Positions 1-12,489 of a stretch of DNA of 64,000 nt are shown piece by piece (the stretch's first letter is position 1; the number at the start of each line of letters is the position of its first letter). The position numbers and the translations under genes were made by a program. The notes beneath the pieces are model-generated. The model did not search any database and was not told the origin of the DNA. It saw nothing but the letters and a program-made list of their open reading frames with translations. Origin of the DNA: Obelidium mucronatum (Eukaryota > Chytridiomycota > Chytridiomycetes > Chytridiales > Chytriomycetaceae); the NCBI GenBank assembly GCA_025765595.1, contig JAIVFH010000111.1, positions 43,666 to 107,665 on the forward strand, given 5' to 3'.

Positions 1-3000
1 TATCACTGCCATCCTGTTGCTCGACTTCCAACAAGGCCTCAACAAGCGACTCGTCGTCCTTTTGGACTTCAGGAAACTGTGTTGGCTCGATATCCAGATC
101 ATTTGACTTATTCTCCAAAGAATCAGCATCATCGCTTTGATAGAGTAGTTCCAGTTGGTGTGACGGTGGTTCAAGAGTGGCTGCGATAACATCACTTTCC
201 CCAGGTTCCGCCAATTCAATATCTGAAATTTCCGATATATCACCATCATCAAGCGGTTTACTTCGGTGCATAGCAGATGATTTTTGCAGAATTGGCGACA
301 TTGGCAGCGAATCAACGTCAAACTCCACTTCTTCCCGCTCCAGCTCATCAGCAGAATTTTCCATAAAGTCCACTGACGGATCATCAATGCATTGAAAATA
401 AGTAATCTCGTTGATCGCGGTTCGTGAGCTCAAAAGAATACGTTCCTCCACAGCGGAACAAGAGTGCAAATCCTTGTGAGTCGGCATCTCCGATGAAACA
501 CTACTTTCCGGCATCGCTTCTTCTTCTTCATCAAAGACAAGTGGATTTGCGTGTAATTGCTCGGTAATGCCGTCTTCTGGATCTACAGATGCTGTTCCAG
601 AATCATATTCTTTGGAGACACTAACTGGACTCTCCCAGACAAAGTTTTCACTCGCTTTTTCTTGATGAACCACATCTGTCGGGATATCGAACTCATCGTC
701 GACCATATTTTCCTAAGATCATTAATTACTACAAAACAGAAAGGAAACAGCAACTTAAGTAAACAAACAAAACCTGCAACTCTGTGGATGTTCGAATGCG
801 TGCTTCATCTTCCGCAACAGAATCGCCGGCAGTGAGAGTAGTTTCCAACTGAGGCGTTATCATCGCCTCTTTTGCATTACACAAGCCCTCTGTTTCGCCG
901 TTGAAGGAAATATTCGGTTGATTGATGTCATTGGGTTCCAGCGTATCCTGCGATGATACTTCAATTTGCGTTCCACTCATCTCAATATGATGCTGCCAAT
1001 AAAAACGTCAACATTCCGGAAACAATCGACGCGGTAGAACAGTATAAACAAAAAACACATTCTTACCTCCACTTGCCCCTCGATAACCACAAACGAGGCT
1101 TCTTCTTCCCCCCCAAACGTCTTCTGGAGAAGGTCCATTTCGGATTGTTCAGAACAAAGGTCCATATCAACCACATCATCATCGTCTTCCTCCTGGTATT
1201 CATTGTTGTCAGAAGGGTACATTGAGGACCCAGCAAGATCTTCGGATTCGTCCAGAATAACTTCAAGCTCACTGCCACAATCTTTGTCATCGACTTTTTC
1301 ATCAACTACAATTGCAGCAACAGAAGCGGTATGCGCATCTGGTAGAACTAAAGATCCTTGTACATCGTTTCCACTTGTCAAAGAGGAGGCTTCTGAATCA
1401 CGCGTAATGTCCAGCACTTGCACATTATTTGTGCCAATAGCAGCAGCAGCAGACAGCATCTCCTCTCCAGCAGTCTCCTCAGAATCTTTCATCAAAGCAC
1501 CAAACTGAATTGTCGTCTCCGATAATGAATTATCCAAACCAACTTCATCTTCCTGTTCGTTTGATGGATGTTCAGGTTCCAATACTTCTTGTGAATGCAA
1601 AGATTCCTCCACTTGTACAGACGCTTTTAAATCACTATCCTCAGCCTCTTTGGTTTCAACTGATTCGATTCTTTTGATTTCCAAAGGCCGTCGTAAGCCC
1701 TCCTCTGGTTCAGGAGAAGGAGTAGGACTACTATATCTAGAAACACCAAAAGAACAGATTGGGTGAGAAATTGAAAAACCCACGAAATCTCCAGCAAACA
1801 ACATACCCTTGAATACCCAACAACTCCACAGAATAATGATGCGTGAATTGAGTCCCCCGTTCCACAGCACACTGCCGCCGAGCCAATTCAACTGCCATTT
1901 CAACTGAATTATCTGCTTCCTCTCCGGATGGGAGATCATCAACAATTACAACGCTGATATCGTCAACTCCATCTTCTTGCGGCTGCGGTATCGTCGTTGG
2001 TTCTTCGCTGTTACCGGATATTACGACTGCTACTTCTGGTTCCATGGCGGATTCATTCTCGGTTGTTGAAGTAAGTCCATCATTGATTTCCATGTGGCAT
2101 GAATTAGAATCGCCGCTGCTGTCACGGGTCTCTCCAGCAGGTTGAATATCCCCATTGAAATCATGTTGCATAATAAAATCATCTAATTGAGGCGGCGGAG
2201 ATGGGAACGACACGGGCGTGGAAATATGACTGCACCAACAACAACAAAAAGGTTCACTTGTCAGTTCAAATGCACAAATTAGAATTAGAAAAATCAACAT
2301 CAAACCTGCTGCTTTCTCCTTCAGACAGTTCCGCGTCATGTGCATAAATCATAGAAGATGACAATTCCTCCTCAGACTCAACTTGCAGCATCAAGTCTTG
2401 AACCACCTTTTCCAATGCTTGATCAACGTCATTTTCAGTGACTGCCTCTGGATCGAAATGAGGCGCATCGGATTTCTCCTCCATAACAGGTACTTCTTCA
2501 GCAGAAACTTGTTCAAACTGATTGGTTTCTTGAACTGCAGAGGATGCTTCCAAAACTTTCTCATCCTCAACGCTTCCACTGCCGAAATCAGCCGTCTGCA
2601 AGGAATCATCCTCCACATTGTCAATCACAAGCGGAACAGGAGAAGAGGGCAGCTCTACTATTCGAGGTTCTGGATCCATCATTTCCGAATCCATATCCAA
2701 AGACAACTGCTCCGCTGCCACTACCGCTTCTGAAGTCGGGGCTTTGATTTCAATTCCACTTGACTCCACTGGAACCAAGGCATGCTCCAAAGGCAGTGTC
2801 CTTGCGACAACAGCTTCGTCATCGCTATCACCGCTGTCAATCTCCATATCAACTACTCCATCGTCATCATCTTCATCTTCATTATTGTTATCAGTAACAA
2901 CGTCGACGATTTCAAGGTCAGTTTGCAACACGTCAACCGACTCCTCAAAATTTGCCTTGATTTCGGGCTTTTCAGCAATTGAATTGATTTCAGAGATAGG

Positions 3001-4228
3001 GGAGTGTACAGACACCACCATCGCATTATCATTATTATCTGCTATGAAGGAGGGGAAAGACATCAACAAAACCGAAATTGCCAAAAAAAAAAAAAAATTA
3101 CCACTCTTACCAGCTATACTTTCAGTCAAACTTGAAAGATTCAATGGCAAAGGACTTGCTGGAGAAAGTAATGGACTAGATACCACTGCCACGGCAGTTG
3201 CAGTCACTGAAGTGGCTGGTACATCCAAAAATGGCGTCGGCCGACCGTCATCCACAGACTCGATTTCCAAAACACCTTGCGATTCAGCAATCACAGGGAT
3301 AGGCGATAAAACCTCCTGTGCCGAGAATGATGGTGATGGCAAAGGCGGTGAAGGAGGCGGTGACAGTTCCACGACCACACCACAATCATCAAAATCAATT
3401 TCAACGGCGGCGGAAACTTCCTCTTTCTCCTCGTAGGTTTCCTCCTGGGGCCGTGATTCCTCAAGCACTTGTGCTGAAATGTCCGGAGACCCCGCCGCAG
3501 GCTCATGTGACCCCTCGACTGGAGCAATTATCTCCAAATGAGAAACAGTTTCTATCGGGACATCTAAACTTGATTCTTCCGCACCCCCAATGGCGGCATC
3601 GTCATTCCCAGGTTCAGGTGACATCGGTGAAGACACCGCGTCGTCTATCCTCCTCTCTGTAACAACAGGAGAGTCTACTAGGGTCTCGATTTCAGGAGTA
3701 CTTGAAACCACCCCAGTCGCTGAAGCAAGCACAGACGGTTCATCCATTTCTGTATCCGGTTGGGACATTTCGTGGGTAGGAACAACACCAAGTGGAGCTA
3801 CTACGATTGAACTTTCTTGAATATCATTGGTTTCGGTTTCGGGCGATAAAGCTGGATTTTCAATTGTCGTTGTTGCAGTCGGCGTTGCTGCTATTATTGG
3901 GTCCAGCGGCAGCTGCAGCTGAGTATTTACGGGTTCTTCCACCAAAGAAGACAGTGGGTCAGGTACCACCTCCAAATCACCTTCCTGCTGTTCAGGCCGT
4001 TCGGATTCATCCATAGAAGTAAGAGGTAGCGTTACAGAAAGAGAAGAAACAGGAGCTTCCATTAATGGAATCCCGCCCATCTCAACGTCTTCCTCTTCAA
4101 ACACTGACAACGACGACGCGCGAGTTTCTCCGTCATCTTCTTTAACCGCTTCAATATCTAACCCTTTCTCCTCTTCCACCACCGCCACTGCCACTTTTAC
4201 TTCATCCTCTTGCTGCATCTGCACAAGC

Positions 4229-4275
<47 letters not shown>

Positions 4276-6481
4276 CTGCCGCCGCCTCTCCTCCTCCTCC
4301 AACTCATGCCTCTCAAATTCAACATCCAGATCCAAATCACAATCCAAAAACAATCCATCCAAATCCAAGTCTTCCAAATTATCGCAGGAGGAGGAGGTAG
4401 AGGAGGAGGAGGAGGGGTCCCTTTTTTCTTGCACTGAGGACCGGCGGCGGCGGGAGAGCATGGATTCCATGAATGCGTTCACGGTTTCTTGGACGGAGGG
4501 GCTTATTGTTGATGTGGCGCTGGTGGTGGTCGTGGTGGTTATTGGAAGAAGAGGCGTGGTTATCGTTGCTGTTGATGCGGATGCGGGTTCTAAAGGTGGG
4601 AATTCTTTGGACGGGAGTCGCGGCTGGGGAGACGGTGATGCGTTCGGTATTGTTGGTGTATTTACAAGTGGTGTTGATGATAATAGATCTGTAGCATCGG
4701 TTGATGGCGGCGGCGTCGGTGGTGGTGGCGGTGATACGGGTATTTGCGAATCTACTTTGGATACCAGTGGCTCCTCTTCCATCCTATCCACCTCCTCGTC
4801 CGGCAATGATTGAGTTTCACAAGTCTCTTCTATCGCTGGTATAGTTGGCGTCGTTATTGTTGCTGTCGGTGCGAGAACTGGTGGTGGTGGTGAAGACTTG
4901 CCCAAAGACTCAGAAACCGAATCGACAGAATCAATCTCCGCTATAGGATCCACATGATTTCGGATTTCGGCAGATTCATGCTGCTGTTGCTGTTGCTGTT
5001 GATGACTGGGAGCTTCGATCAAAGGCGACGACGATGACGATGACGACTCAACATGTTCTGAAACTTGTGGTTCTACAGATTCAATTGGTTCGTGTTCCGA
5101 ATCCATGACAAAATCTTCTTTGTTTGTGATTTCTACTCGTGGCGGCGGCGACGATGCCGCCGAAGATGGTGTGGATTCCAGTGATGTTGGCGGTTCAGCA
5201 ACGAGCGCTAGACCCGATTCCTCGACTTCTATTGTATCAATTAATATCTCCGCACAAGAATCCATTACACCGCATTCGATTGAATTCGATGGAGATGCTC
5301 GAGATGGTGAATGCGCTGCTGGAATATGAGGAGGCATGTCAACATCCATCACCGTTTCCACGTCCGCCGTAGCGCCTTCATGCAGATCTTGATGTTGCTG
5401 CTGCTCGTGAACCATCTCACGATGCTCCTCCTTGCTCTCATCTATACATTCAATTTCCACAAGTTGTAGCTCCGTCTCAACAACAAGACGCGATTCTTCC
5501 AGAACACCAACATCAACATCATTCCCCACCACCACCGTCGTCGTCGTCGGTTCAACAACCCGCACCGCCGCCTCTCCTTCTTCCTCCACACCAACAACAG
5601 CAACAACAGACTGCGGTTTCCGCGACGGAGACGCAGCCGGGAAATCCCAACCAGCAACACTATCCGGATTATGATACAAACAAGCCTCCCTCGTCTGATC
5701 ACACCACGTCAAACCCTCTATACTACATGCATCGCAACACGGCGTTTCGACCCATGTACTCGGATCCACTATATCGTCGTCGTCGTCGGTGTTATCGAAA
5801 TGGTTGGTGGTGGTACGGGGTTCTAGGGGTTTGAATTCTGTTGAGTCTTTGTTGGTGGTGGAGAGACTGCTGCTGTTGCTGCTGCTGCAGAGAGTTGATG
5901 TGGAATATGACTGTAGGAGTGACTGTTTCGATGCGAATGGATCTGTCGGTTCCAAAGGATCTAATAAAGAAGACGTGGAGGAAGATGCTTTTGATGAACT
6001 TGACGAAGATAGAGACTTTGTGGCGGCATTATTATTATTATTATTACTGGGATGGTAGAAATCGTATTCCTCTTGCTGCTGCTGTAGTTGCTGTTCATGG
6101 TATATTGAGGACGATAAAAAGTGCTCTTCCTGTTGGAAATAGTATGGATGGGGAGGTGGTGGACAGGCGGCTGCTGCGCTGTATAGGTCAAACGGCTGAT
6201 TATTGTTGGGATTTTGAAGGTGGTGGAGATTGTGTGCGGATGTTTTACAGGATACGTTTCGATGGCGGCATTCTGAGCACCGTGGTTTAAAAGAATCACA
6301 GGGCAAGTTCCAGAGTATACACTCGTCGCAGGGTATTAGCGGGGTCTGCTGCTGCTGCTGATGGCTGGTGGTGGTGGGAGGAGGAGGAGGATGACGAGGT
6401 ATAGCCCGAGCTGAGTGGCTGGATAGGCAGTCGAGGACTTAATAGATTACTGGAAAAAGAGTATCGATGTTTGCGGCTCAT
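1..6481 (-). CDS. Giant acidic Zn2Cys6 protein, 3' end outside window
   Basis: A single Zn2Cys6 cluster (C-x2-C-x6-C-x6-C-x2-C-x6-C, near 6250-6330) is followed by roughly 1,900 residues of low-complexity, Glu/Asp/Ser/Pro/Val-rich sequence with a polyQ tract. The cluster implies zinc-dependent DNA binding, and the acidic remainder could be an activation region (inference). The ATG at 6481 starts an exon in another frame. A 40-bp GT-AG intron at 6411-6450 would join it to the cluster frame in phase, but this is tentative because it is so short. Further introns with good GT-AG ends are 3042-3110, 2230-2305, 1737-1806, 981-1066 and 713-773; after the last one the frame stays open to base 1. The fungal-specific TF regulatory domain usual in this class is not visible. 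I do not recognise an orthologue. Confidence 0.7.
3042..3110 (-). other. In-frame 69-bp intron inside the giant gene
   Basis: On the minus strand the segment begins GTAAGA, has a long pyrimidine run and ends CATAG. Its length is a multiple of three and it has no stop, so a plain ORF call reads through it and inserts 23 hydrophobic residues (Phe-run, Leu, Ser) into an otherwise acidic protein. The compositional break supports an intron over coding sequence. Confidence 0.7.
4231..4275 (-). repeat. CAG trinucleotide repeat (polyglutamine)
   Basis: About 14 CTG units on the plus strand, with one CTT interruption near the end, encode a glutamine run within the giant Zn2Cys6 protein. Such tracts often vary in length between isolates. 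Confidence 0.9.
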
Positions 6482-6647
6482 TTTGAGTGACTGTCAAAGG
6501 GGGGGAAAAGTCTCTAATCCCTTTCTCCTTTTTTTTTGTTGCAAGTGAGTGAAAAATTTCAAATTTCTTCGCTTTCATGATTTGACAATTGGGACGGGTT
6601 TCATAAAACACGCTCTTTTTTACTTTTTATTATTTTAAATAAAACGG

Positions 6648-8087
6648 TTATCCCTCCGTCATGGTATCCATAGGTATGCATTTTCCACTTTCTTCTGCTT
6701 CCTTGATTGGCTCATCCTCATTGATGATGGGCATTGCTGAAGCCGCAGCAGGAGCAGCCTCAGCATCAACACCTGCCTTCATAGCATTCCTCCTCCTTAC
6801 AGCCTGTAATTCCAAATTCGAAACGTCCACACCATGCGCAGCCTTCAAATGGTACTTGAGTCCTCCCGCTGACGAATACGTTTTAAGGCACTTTTGTTGC
6901 TGACACGCAAATGGCAACTCTTGATAGGTCTCTCCACTGGTACTATTCTCTTCTATCGTTTTTCCAGTCCAGTAATATCCTGATGGAAAGTCTTTTGGAT
7001 TCGTGTGTTGACTCAAGTGGTACTGTTGTGGTATTGTTGGTTGTGTGAGTGGGTGAAATGTGAAAAGGTGACGTTTTTGAGTAGGAAAGATGCCTTACTT
7101 TTCACCTTCGGTGAAAATGAAATCGCATTTGGGCGTAAAGAAGGCAATCGGCAACAAACCTTTAAACCATTCGCAGTCCCATACTCCTTCTTACACGCAG
7201 GGCAAAAGTAAAACTTTTCACTCGTCACTGGATCTTCAATCCAAAGTTTACCACAAGAAAGTTTAACAAGAGGAGATCCGGGAGGTTTAGGAGGAAAACG
7301 AGCAACAACGACATTAGCAAGAGCAAGATTGGAAGAGTGAGAGAGTGGAAGGGGATAATGCTGTGATGAATAATCTGACAATGGCGCTGCAAATGCTGAA
7401 GATGTTGAAGATACTGAAGATGCTGAAGATGTTGAAGAAGCAGAAGATTCCGAAGAGGGAGAAACCAAAGCCGGAGGAGTGGGATCACTGTCAATCCGCC
7501 GCAGCCAGTTCCCCAATCAGAGAATCCAGCCTCGCGCGCACCAGCAGCCGTTTGTGTGCCTCCTCTCTGAGCATTTCCTCCTCGTGGCAGTCGTCGCCGA
7601 CGGGAATCACGCGCATGTCCAGTTTGAGTGGCACTTCTCGTGTAACCCCCGCCGATGCGTACTCGCACACGCGGGCTTTTGCGGCGCACGTTTTGCACTG
7701 CGGGCGCCGCATGTCGCAGCGCGTCTTTTTGCGGTGGCACCACAGACACGCCTTGGCCGGCTTTTTCGCTTTTGGTTTTTTTGTTTTTTCCGCTTTCGCT
7801 TTCGTTTTGTTTTGTTGTTTTCGTTTTTGCTGTTTTCGTTTGTTGTTGCGGCCGGCGGCGACTGCGCCGACAACAACAACGCCGGCGCCGACGAGTAGCG
7901 GCACGCGCCGCCACGCGCGACGCAGCGCGAGCACGCCGGCTTCAGCGTGTCGCAGCGCTTGCGGGCCACGCGGCAAGCGTCGCAGATCAGCGGTCGCTTT
8001 TTTAACGCTGACGAAGCAGAAGCAGTACGTGTGTGTAGAGGAATATGCAGAACTGTGGGAAGAGGCCGATGACGCCATGCTGATCAT
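6648..8087 (-). CDS. Twin Zn2Cys6 + C2H2 transcription factor (frame breaks unresolved)
   Basis: Two Zn2Cys6 clusters are visible, both C-x2-C-x6-C-x6-C-x2-C-x6-C: the first at about 7870-7965 (CDACRVARKRC...) and the second at about 7680-7760 (CLWCHRKKTRC...). A Lys-rich linker separates them. Downstream is a Ser-rich stretch, then the family module (KLSCGKLW, FCPACKKEYGTANGLKYHL, FPSGYYW) and a second C2H2 finger (FACQQQKC...GGLKYHLKAAH). A clear 137-bp intron (7023-7159) splits the first finger inside GLK|YHL. The two clusters and the Ser-rich part lie in different frames, so there are further short introns or sequence errors in this GC-rich stretch that I could not place. The start at 8087 (MISMASSASS) is the best available, not certain. 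Paralogues: 16694-17953, 20103-21449, 21696-23060, 25734-28193. Confidence 0.7.
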
Positions 8088-8311
8088 TGCTAACGCCGCT
8101 GACGCTTCGGCGCTGCTGGCGACCGTCGAGAACGGCTATCATGACTGTGTGTGGCTTTTCTTCCAAAGAAAAAAAGACAAGAAAAAAGCGAAAATCGCGG
8201 AATATCCACGCGGGGAATACCGAAACATGTCAACTATTACTTAAATTCAATTATTATGTTGAGGGCGTGAATCATATTCCTTAATCTATTTCTTACACAT
8301 TGTAATGCCGC

Positions 8312-8353
<42 letters not shown>

Positions 8354-8565
8354 GTTGGTTGTCGCTGCAGGTGGTTACACAACACTAAAACTCACTTTCT
8401 TTTCGCGAATATATACCGCCAAGTGGCTGTTAACCATATTGTTAACTCTCTAGAGCCAAATCTTTCATGAAAACGGACAAATGTTTCTTGACAACGAGGT
8501 CTTATGACAATAAGAGAACAACAAATCAAAACTAAACTTAAAAACACCAAAAAACAAAAATACAA
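8088..8565. other. Intergenic, with 42-nt T run
   Basis: This separates the 5' end of a transcription-factor gene from the 3' end of alternative oxidase, both on the minus strand. It contains a T homopolymer at about 8310-8352 and AT-rich sequence. No credible ORF is seen. Confidence 0.6.
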
Positions 8566-9760
8566 TCAATCTTCCTTGGCTTTTGGATTTGGTTCATCCG
8601 CCCTCAACGCAGCCAACATGTGATTTGTATCACGGTGATCCGCTTCATCCGCTCTCACTGCCGCAACCACATCCTTGATTGTAGCATCCTCTTCCAACCT
8701 CCAATAAAACCTTGCAATCTCTGGCGCCTGCTGCGTCCCCCAATGCTTGATCCTTCCATGCTCAATATCCTTCAAACAAAGCATATACGTGTGAACAGCG
8801 CTTTCTTCCAAATACCCCACGAACCGATGGCACGTTTTCGGGGAAAGGAGGTAACACAGGAAATAGGCGTTGAAAAAGATTCCTTGCGTGATGAGCACGG
8901 CGCCACGGAAAAATGGGCCAGGTGCTTTCAGCTTCATGAATGTCAAGAGATGCATTCGTTCGTTTTCTGCTTCTTCGAGGAGTGTGTGGATCCATCCGTG
9001 GTCTCTGGTGAGGTTTCGGAGTGAGTGTAAATGGCGGATCATTCCAGCAACCTTTTTTTTTTTTTTACATTTGTTAAAAAAGAGAATGGAAAGAGCTGTA
9101 GCAAAGTCTTAAGTTGAGGTACACCCGCCATTAGGAATACAAGGACGTCTTTTCGCCGCCATAAACATATTCTATGGCGGTCCGGGTATATAAAATCGCC
9201 TTCGGCGAAAAAAATGCGATTACTCACCATTCCAGGAACACCAGCCACAGTCTCCAAGAAACAGATCCGGTTCAACCACTGCTTTTCAGTCATGATGCCC
9301 ACTTTATCCGTATACCCCGTAGCCGAATCGAATCCTAAATCATGAAAAAAAAGAGACAGTCAGACAAGAAAAGAAAAAGTGAACATTGTGTCTTGATCAA
9401 TCAAAATGAAAAAATAACCCCCTAACCAAATCGCATCAGACGAACAAGAGAATACGCAATCGTGTCTCTGATCCCAGTTACATTGCGATGCGTGTATGTC
9501 GTAGCAGTCAGTTCTTCTGGCGTGTACACAGGGTGATGGAGGACATAGTCCTTGCTGTCAAGAGGTCCAGTGGTGGTGGCGGCGTTCAGGGCTGCCTTGA
9601 CACGTTTCGGATGAGGTGCTTGAGAGATTGATGTTGTAGTGTTGTTTGCTCGTTGTAGTAGCAGGTGGTGGGTGATTGTTGGTGTTGCAGATCGGGCCAG
9701 CCCCAGTTTGTGGTTTTGGAATACTGCTGCTGTTGCGGGAAGGAAACGTCTTTGAAGCAT
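8566..9760 (-). CDS. AOX1: Alternative oxidase, mitochondrial
   Basis: This is a di-iron ubiquinol oxidase that passes electrons from ubiquinol to oxygen, bypassing complexes III and IV at the inner mitochondrial membrane. Three exons are supported: 9427-9760, 9228-9334 and 8566-9051, with GT-AG introns at 9335-9426 (92 bp) and 9052-9227 (176 bp). Iron-ligand motifs are in order: [30 protein letters not shown] and EADHRDTNH. The N terminus ([12 protein letters not shown]...) is basic and Ser/Thr/Ala-rich without acids, as expected of a mitochondrial targeting peptide. The total of about 300 residues is normal for fungal AOX. The second intron contains two hairpins. Confidence 0.95.
9156..9208. 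repeat. Two hairpins inside AOX intron 2
   Basis: An 8-bp inverted repeat (CCGCCATA at 9156-9163, TATGGCGG at 9173-9180) is followed by a tight hairpin TCGCC-TTC-GGCGA (9196-9208). A comparable hairpin, TTTTCACC-TTC-GGTGAAAA, lies in the intron of the upstream twin-cluster gene (7099-7117), also followed by an A-rich stretch and a GCGAT/ATCGC motif. Confidence 0.6.
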
Positions 9761-10161
9761 TCGTGTCTTGTTTGTCGTTATATGAATACGACTTGTTTTT
9801 TTTTGGGTTGTGTTTCTATTTATGGTGAAATACAGTGCTTTTTCATCACGTTCAGCCTCCAAATTTGTCGTGAATCACAGGAAATTTGTCAGCAACAGAG
9901 CACACGTTTTTTGTTGGAAGCGTATCATCATTGTTGACTGAATAGCTTTATGTCTCGAGACCTCGGTGTGGTCAATTGTCATTGGTTAGGGCGATTAAAG
10001 TTTTCCATACTGATTTATGGCGATAAGATTGGATTTGAACGGTCCAATTTTGTTGGACAATAGCGGGATCGTGAATGATAAAATGATTTCTGAATCTATT
10101 GCTTTATCCTTAGTAATAAGTTTTTTTTTAACGAATGATTTGAAATAAGAAGAGAAATTAA
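9761..10161. promoter_or_regulatory. Divergent promoter region, AOX / white-collar-2-like
   Basis: About 400 bp separate the start codons of two divergently transcribed genes, so both promoters must lie here. No individual element could be assigned with confidence. Confidence 0.5.
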
Positions 10162-12269
10162 ATGCCTCACCATCATCACCACCACTCCAGCACTGCCTCG
10201 TCCTTTGCGCCAGTCCCCCCAGCGTACACTTCAGCATCGTCTATTCCAGCCTCAGTCGCAACGGGAAGCAGTGCCCCGAAAGATAAAGACAAGGATCAGG
10301 AAAACAGCCGACATGTCGCAGCGGTTCTATCTCAGGTTTTATCGAGACTCTCCCCTATTTTTCTGGGTCCCTTTTTCTTAAATCATCAATACAAAAAAAA
10401 AGTTCACTGGATCGTCTGAAGCGTATGGCCGCCTTGTCCAAGAGAAAGTTGATTTGTTGGTTGTGGCAGAAACAGCACTCAACAATGCTAGTGTCGCTGA
10501 ACTCCAGATTGCATACATTGCACCATCCTGTATGCGGATTATTCGGTAAAATCAGAGAAATATATGTATCATCAGGGGTGTATGTTGAAAAAAAATCCAA
10601 CGTATTAGTTGCACACCTGCTTCCCTCCACCACAAGAAAATATCAACGATCCTGCATCCAGATGACACCTCTTTAGTCCTCGCTGTAATCTCTGCTGCGA
10701 AAACCGAAAACTACAAGAAATCAGTGTATTGCAGAGCTACCAGAATGGATCGGGTTGGGGAATACGTTTTAATGGATTTGTCTGTCGAATGGATTTCTCC
10801 TTCTGTTCCAGCTTCAACAAATTCAGCGGGTGCAACTGAATCTACGCATGCCCTTTTGATTGGAAGAGTTTACATGTATGAATAGTACTTGCTTTAATTT
10901 GCCCCTTGCTTTAAAATAGTATTTTAACCTCTTGATGACAAAACAGCCCTACACCAATCGACACCATCCACACCCTCCGTATCCAAAACCTACAATTAAA
11001 ACACGCTCTCACAGAAGCAGTCAAAACCCGCGTCTCCAACGCAGTCTCCCACGCACCTACCGCCGAAATGGGTCGCTCCCTTGCCGAAAAGTCTGCTGCT
11101 GCTGTCGCGCTTCTCCGGGAACTGGATAACAACCCTTGGGAATCATCAGAGTTTGCTAGCATGGCGGATCTGATTGATAACGGCAACAACAACAACAATA
11201 ACAATAGTAGTGAAGATAAGCGGAAAGGAAAGCGACGCCTCATGGACGCGTCCATGCAAGGAGACGATTTGGACCAAGAACTCAACAGCATTTTGGGGTT
11301 GAATCAAATGGAACGGAGTAACCTTGGCGCTTCAAGTAGCAGCAGTACTGGAACACTTGGACTTGCCGCTGTCGTTGCGCAAAATAACGGCGTTGGACCT
11401 ATGGCCACGGATTCGTCTATTTCTTTTGGGCTGTCTCCGTTTGGAGGAAGCGGCGGCGGCGGCGGCGGCGCGTTTGGGAATGCCTCCTCGTCTTCTACTG
11501 CGAATCTTCAGGGTTCATCTTCTTCGCCAACGGGGGGTGGGAGTGCAAATCAATTCCAAACAACGGCGCAACCAATGTCCACGTTTGATGGCGGTGTGTC
11601 TTTGACAGCTGCAGTGGGGGCCGGGTCTTCGCAAGCTGCTGTGAAAACGGCTGCAAAGAAGGGAGCCAAGGTATGTCCCCTTTCTTATTTATGCTTCCCA
11701 CTCAAGTAATTTTCCAACGCATTGTATATTTTATTTCTTTTCACAGAGAGTTAAAATTCCTCAAGATGAACTGTACTGTCGTCAATGTGGGTCGACCACG
11801 TCCCCTGAATGGAGAAAAGGGCCATTGGGTCCCAAAACGTACGTTTATCCCACATGATTATTTATCCACCAAAAATATTCCAAAAAAAAATACAAAAACT
11901 CATGGATATATCTTTTTTTTTTGTTACAGATTATGTAATGCATGTGGTCTTGCCTACTCCAAGATGCAATCAAAACAACGAAAGCTCGCAGCCAAAGAAA
12001 AGGAAGCGCAAGCAGCGGGTGGATCTGGTCTTGCAGCAGCTGCAGTTTCAACCAACAGTAGTAGTAGCGGCCTTCCACCTCCCGCCGCCGGACAGCACCA
12101 GCACCACCAGCAACATCAACCCCAACTATTATCAAAGGGGAAATCAGGAACAGCAGGCCAGAATGCAAGTGTGTCTGCTGACTCAAATGACAGTGGAAGC
12201 CCATTTCCATCGGATGGGTTTCTGGCGGGGTTGGAAGCTTTTGAACATCAGTTTGGGAACTCTGGGTAG
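10162..12269 (+). CDS. wc-2: PAS-GATA transcription factor, white-collar-2-like
   Basis: Six exons are supported: 10162-10335, 10403-10545, 10609-10875, 10947-11670, 11747-11838 and 11930-12269; all five introns (63-91 bp) are GT-AG and phase-consistent. Exons 2-3 encode a PAS domain (AYIAPSCMRIIR, then ILHPDDTSLVLAVISAA). Exons 5-6 encode a GATA finger C-x2-C-x18-C-x2-C (CRQCGSTTSPEWRKGP, then LCNACGLAYSK), followed by a basic tail. PAS followed by an 18-residue-loop GATA finger is the layout of WC-2, the non-chromophore partner in the fungal blue-light complex. No flavin-binding LOV cysteine motif is seen, which fits WC-2 rather than WC-1. The His-rich N terminus and the Gly/Ser/Asn runs are low complexity. 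It could instead be another PAS-GATA regulator. Confidence 0.88.
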
Positions 12270-12489
12270 ATTTGAATAAATAACAAAAGTATCGGAATCG
12301 CGGGCCAAGATAATGCTCGTCTCTCACTTGGTGGTTGTGCAGATTATCAACAAGGAAGTCTTTTTCTTGTGGGGGTTTGATGGTCAGAAGCATACTCAGG
12401 GTAGCGGCGACCCTTGCGTTCAGCGCCGCACGATTTTATTACGTAAGCCTTTTTGTTAAAAAAATTTTATTTAGTCAACGATGTCGTCG

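Noticed and set aside
2618..3436. Plus-strand open frame of 272 codons inside the giant gene.
   Set aside because: Ser/Thr-rich mirror of acidic coding sequence on the other strand; it crosses a well-supported intron and has no domain.
7345..8244. Large plus-strand open frame of about 300 codons.
   Set aside because: It is antisense to a gene with two perfect Zn2Cys6 clusters; its own translation is Cys/Arg/Thr-rich low complexity caused by GC bias.
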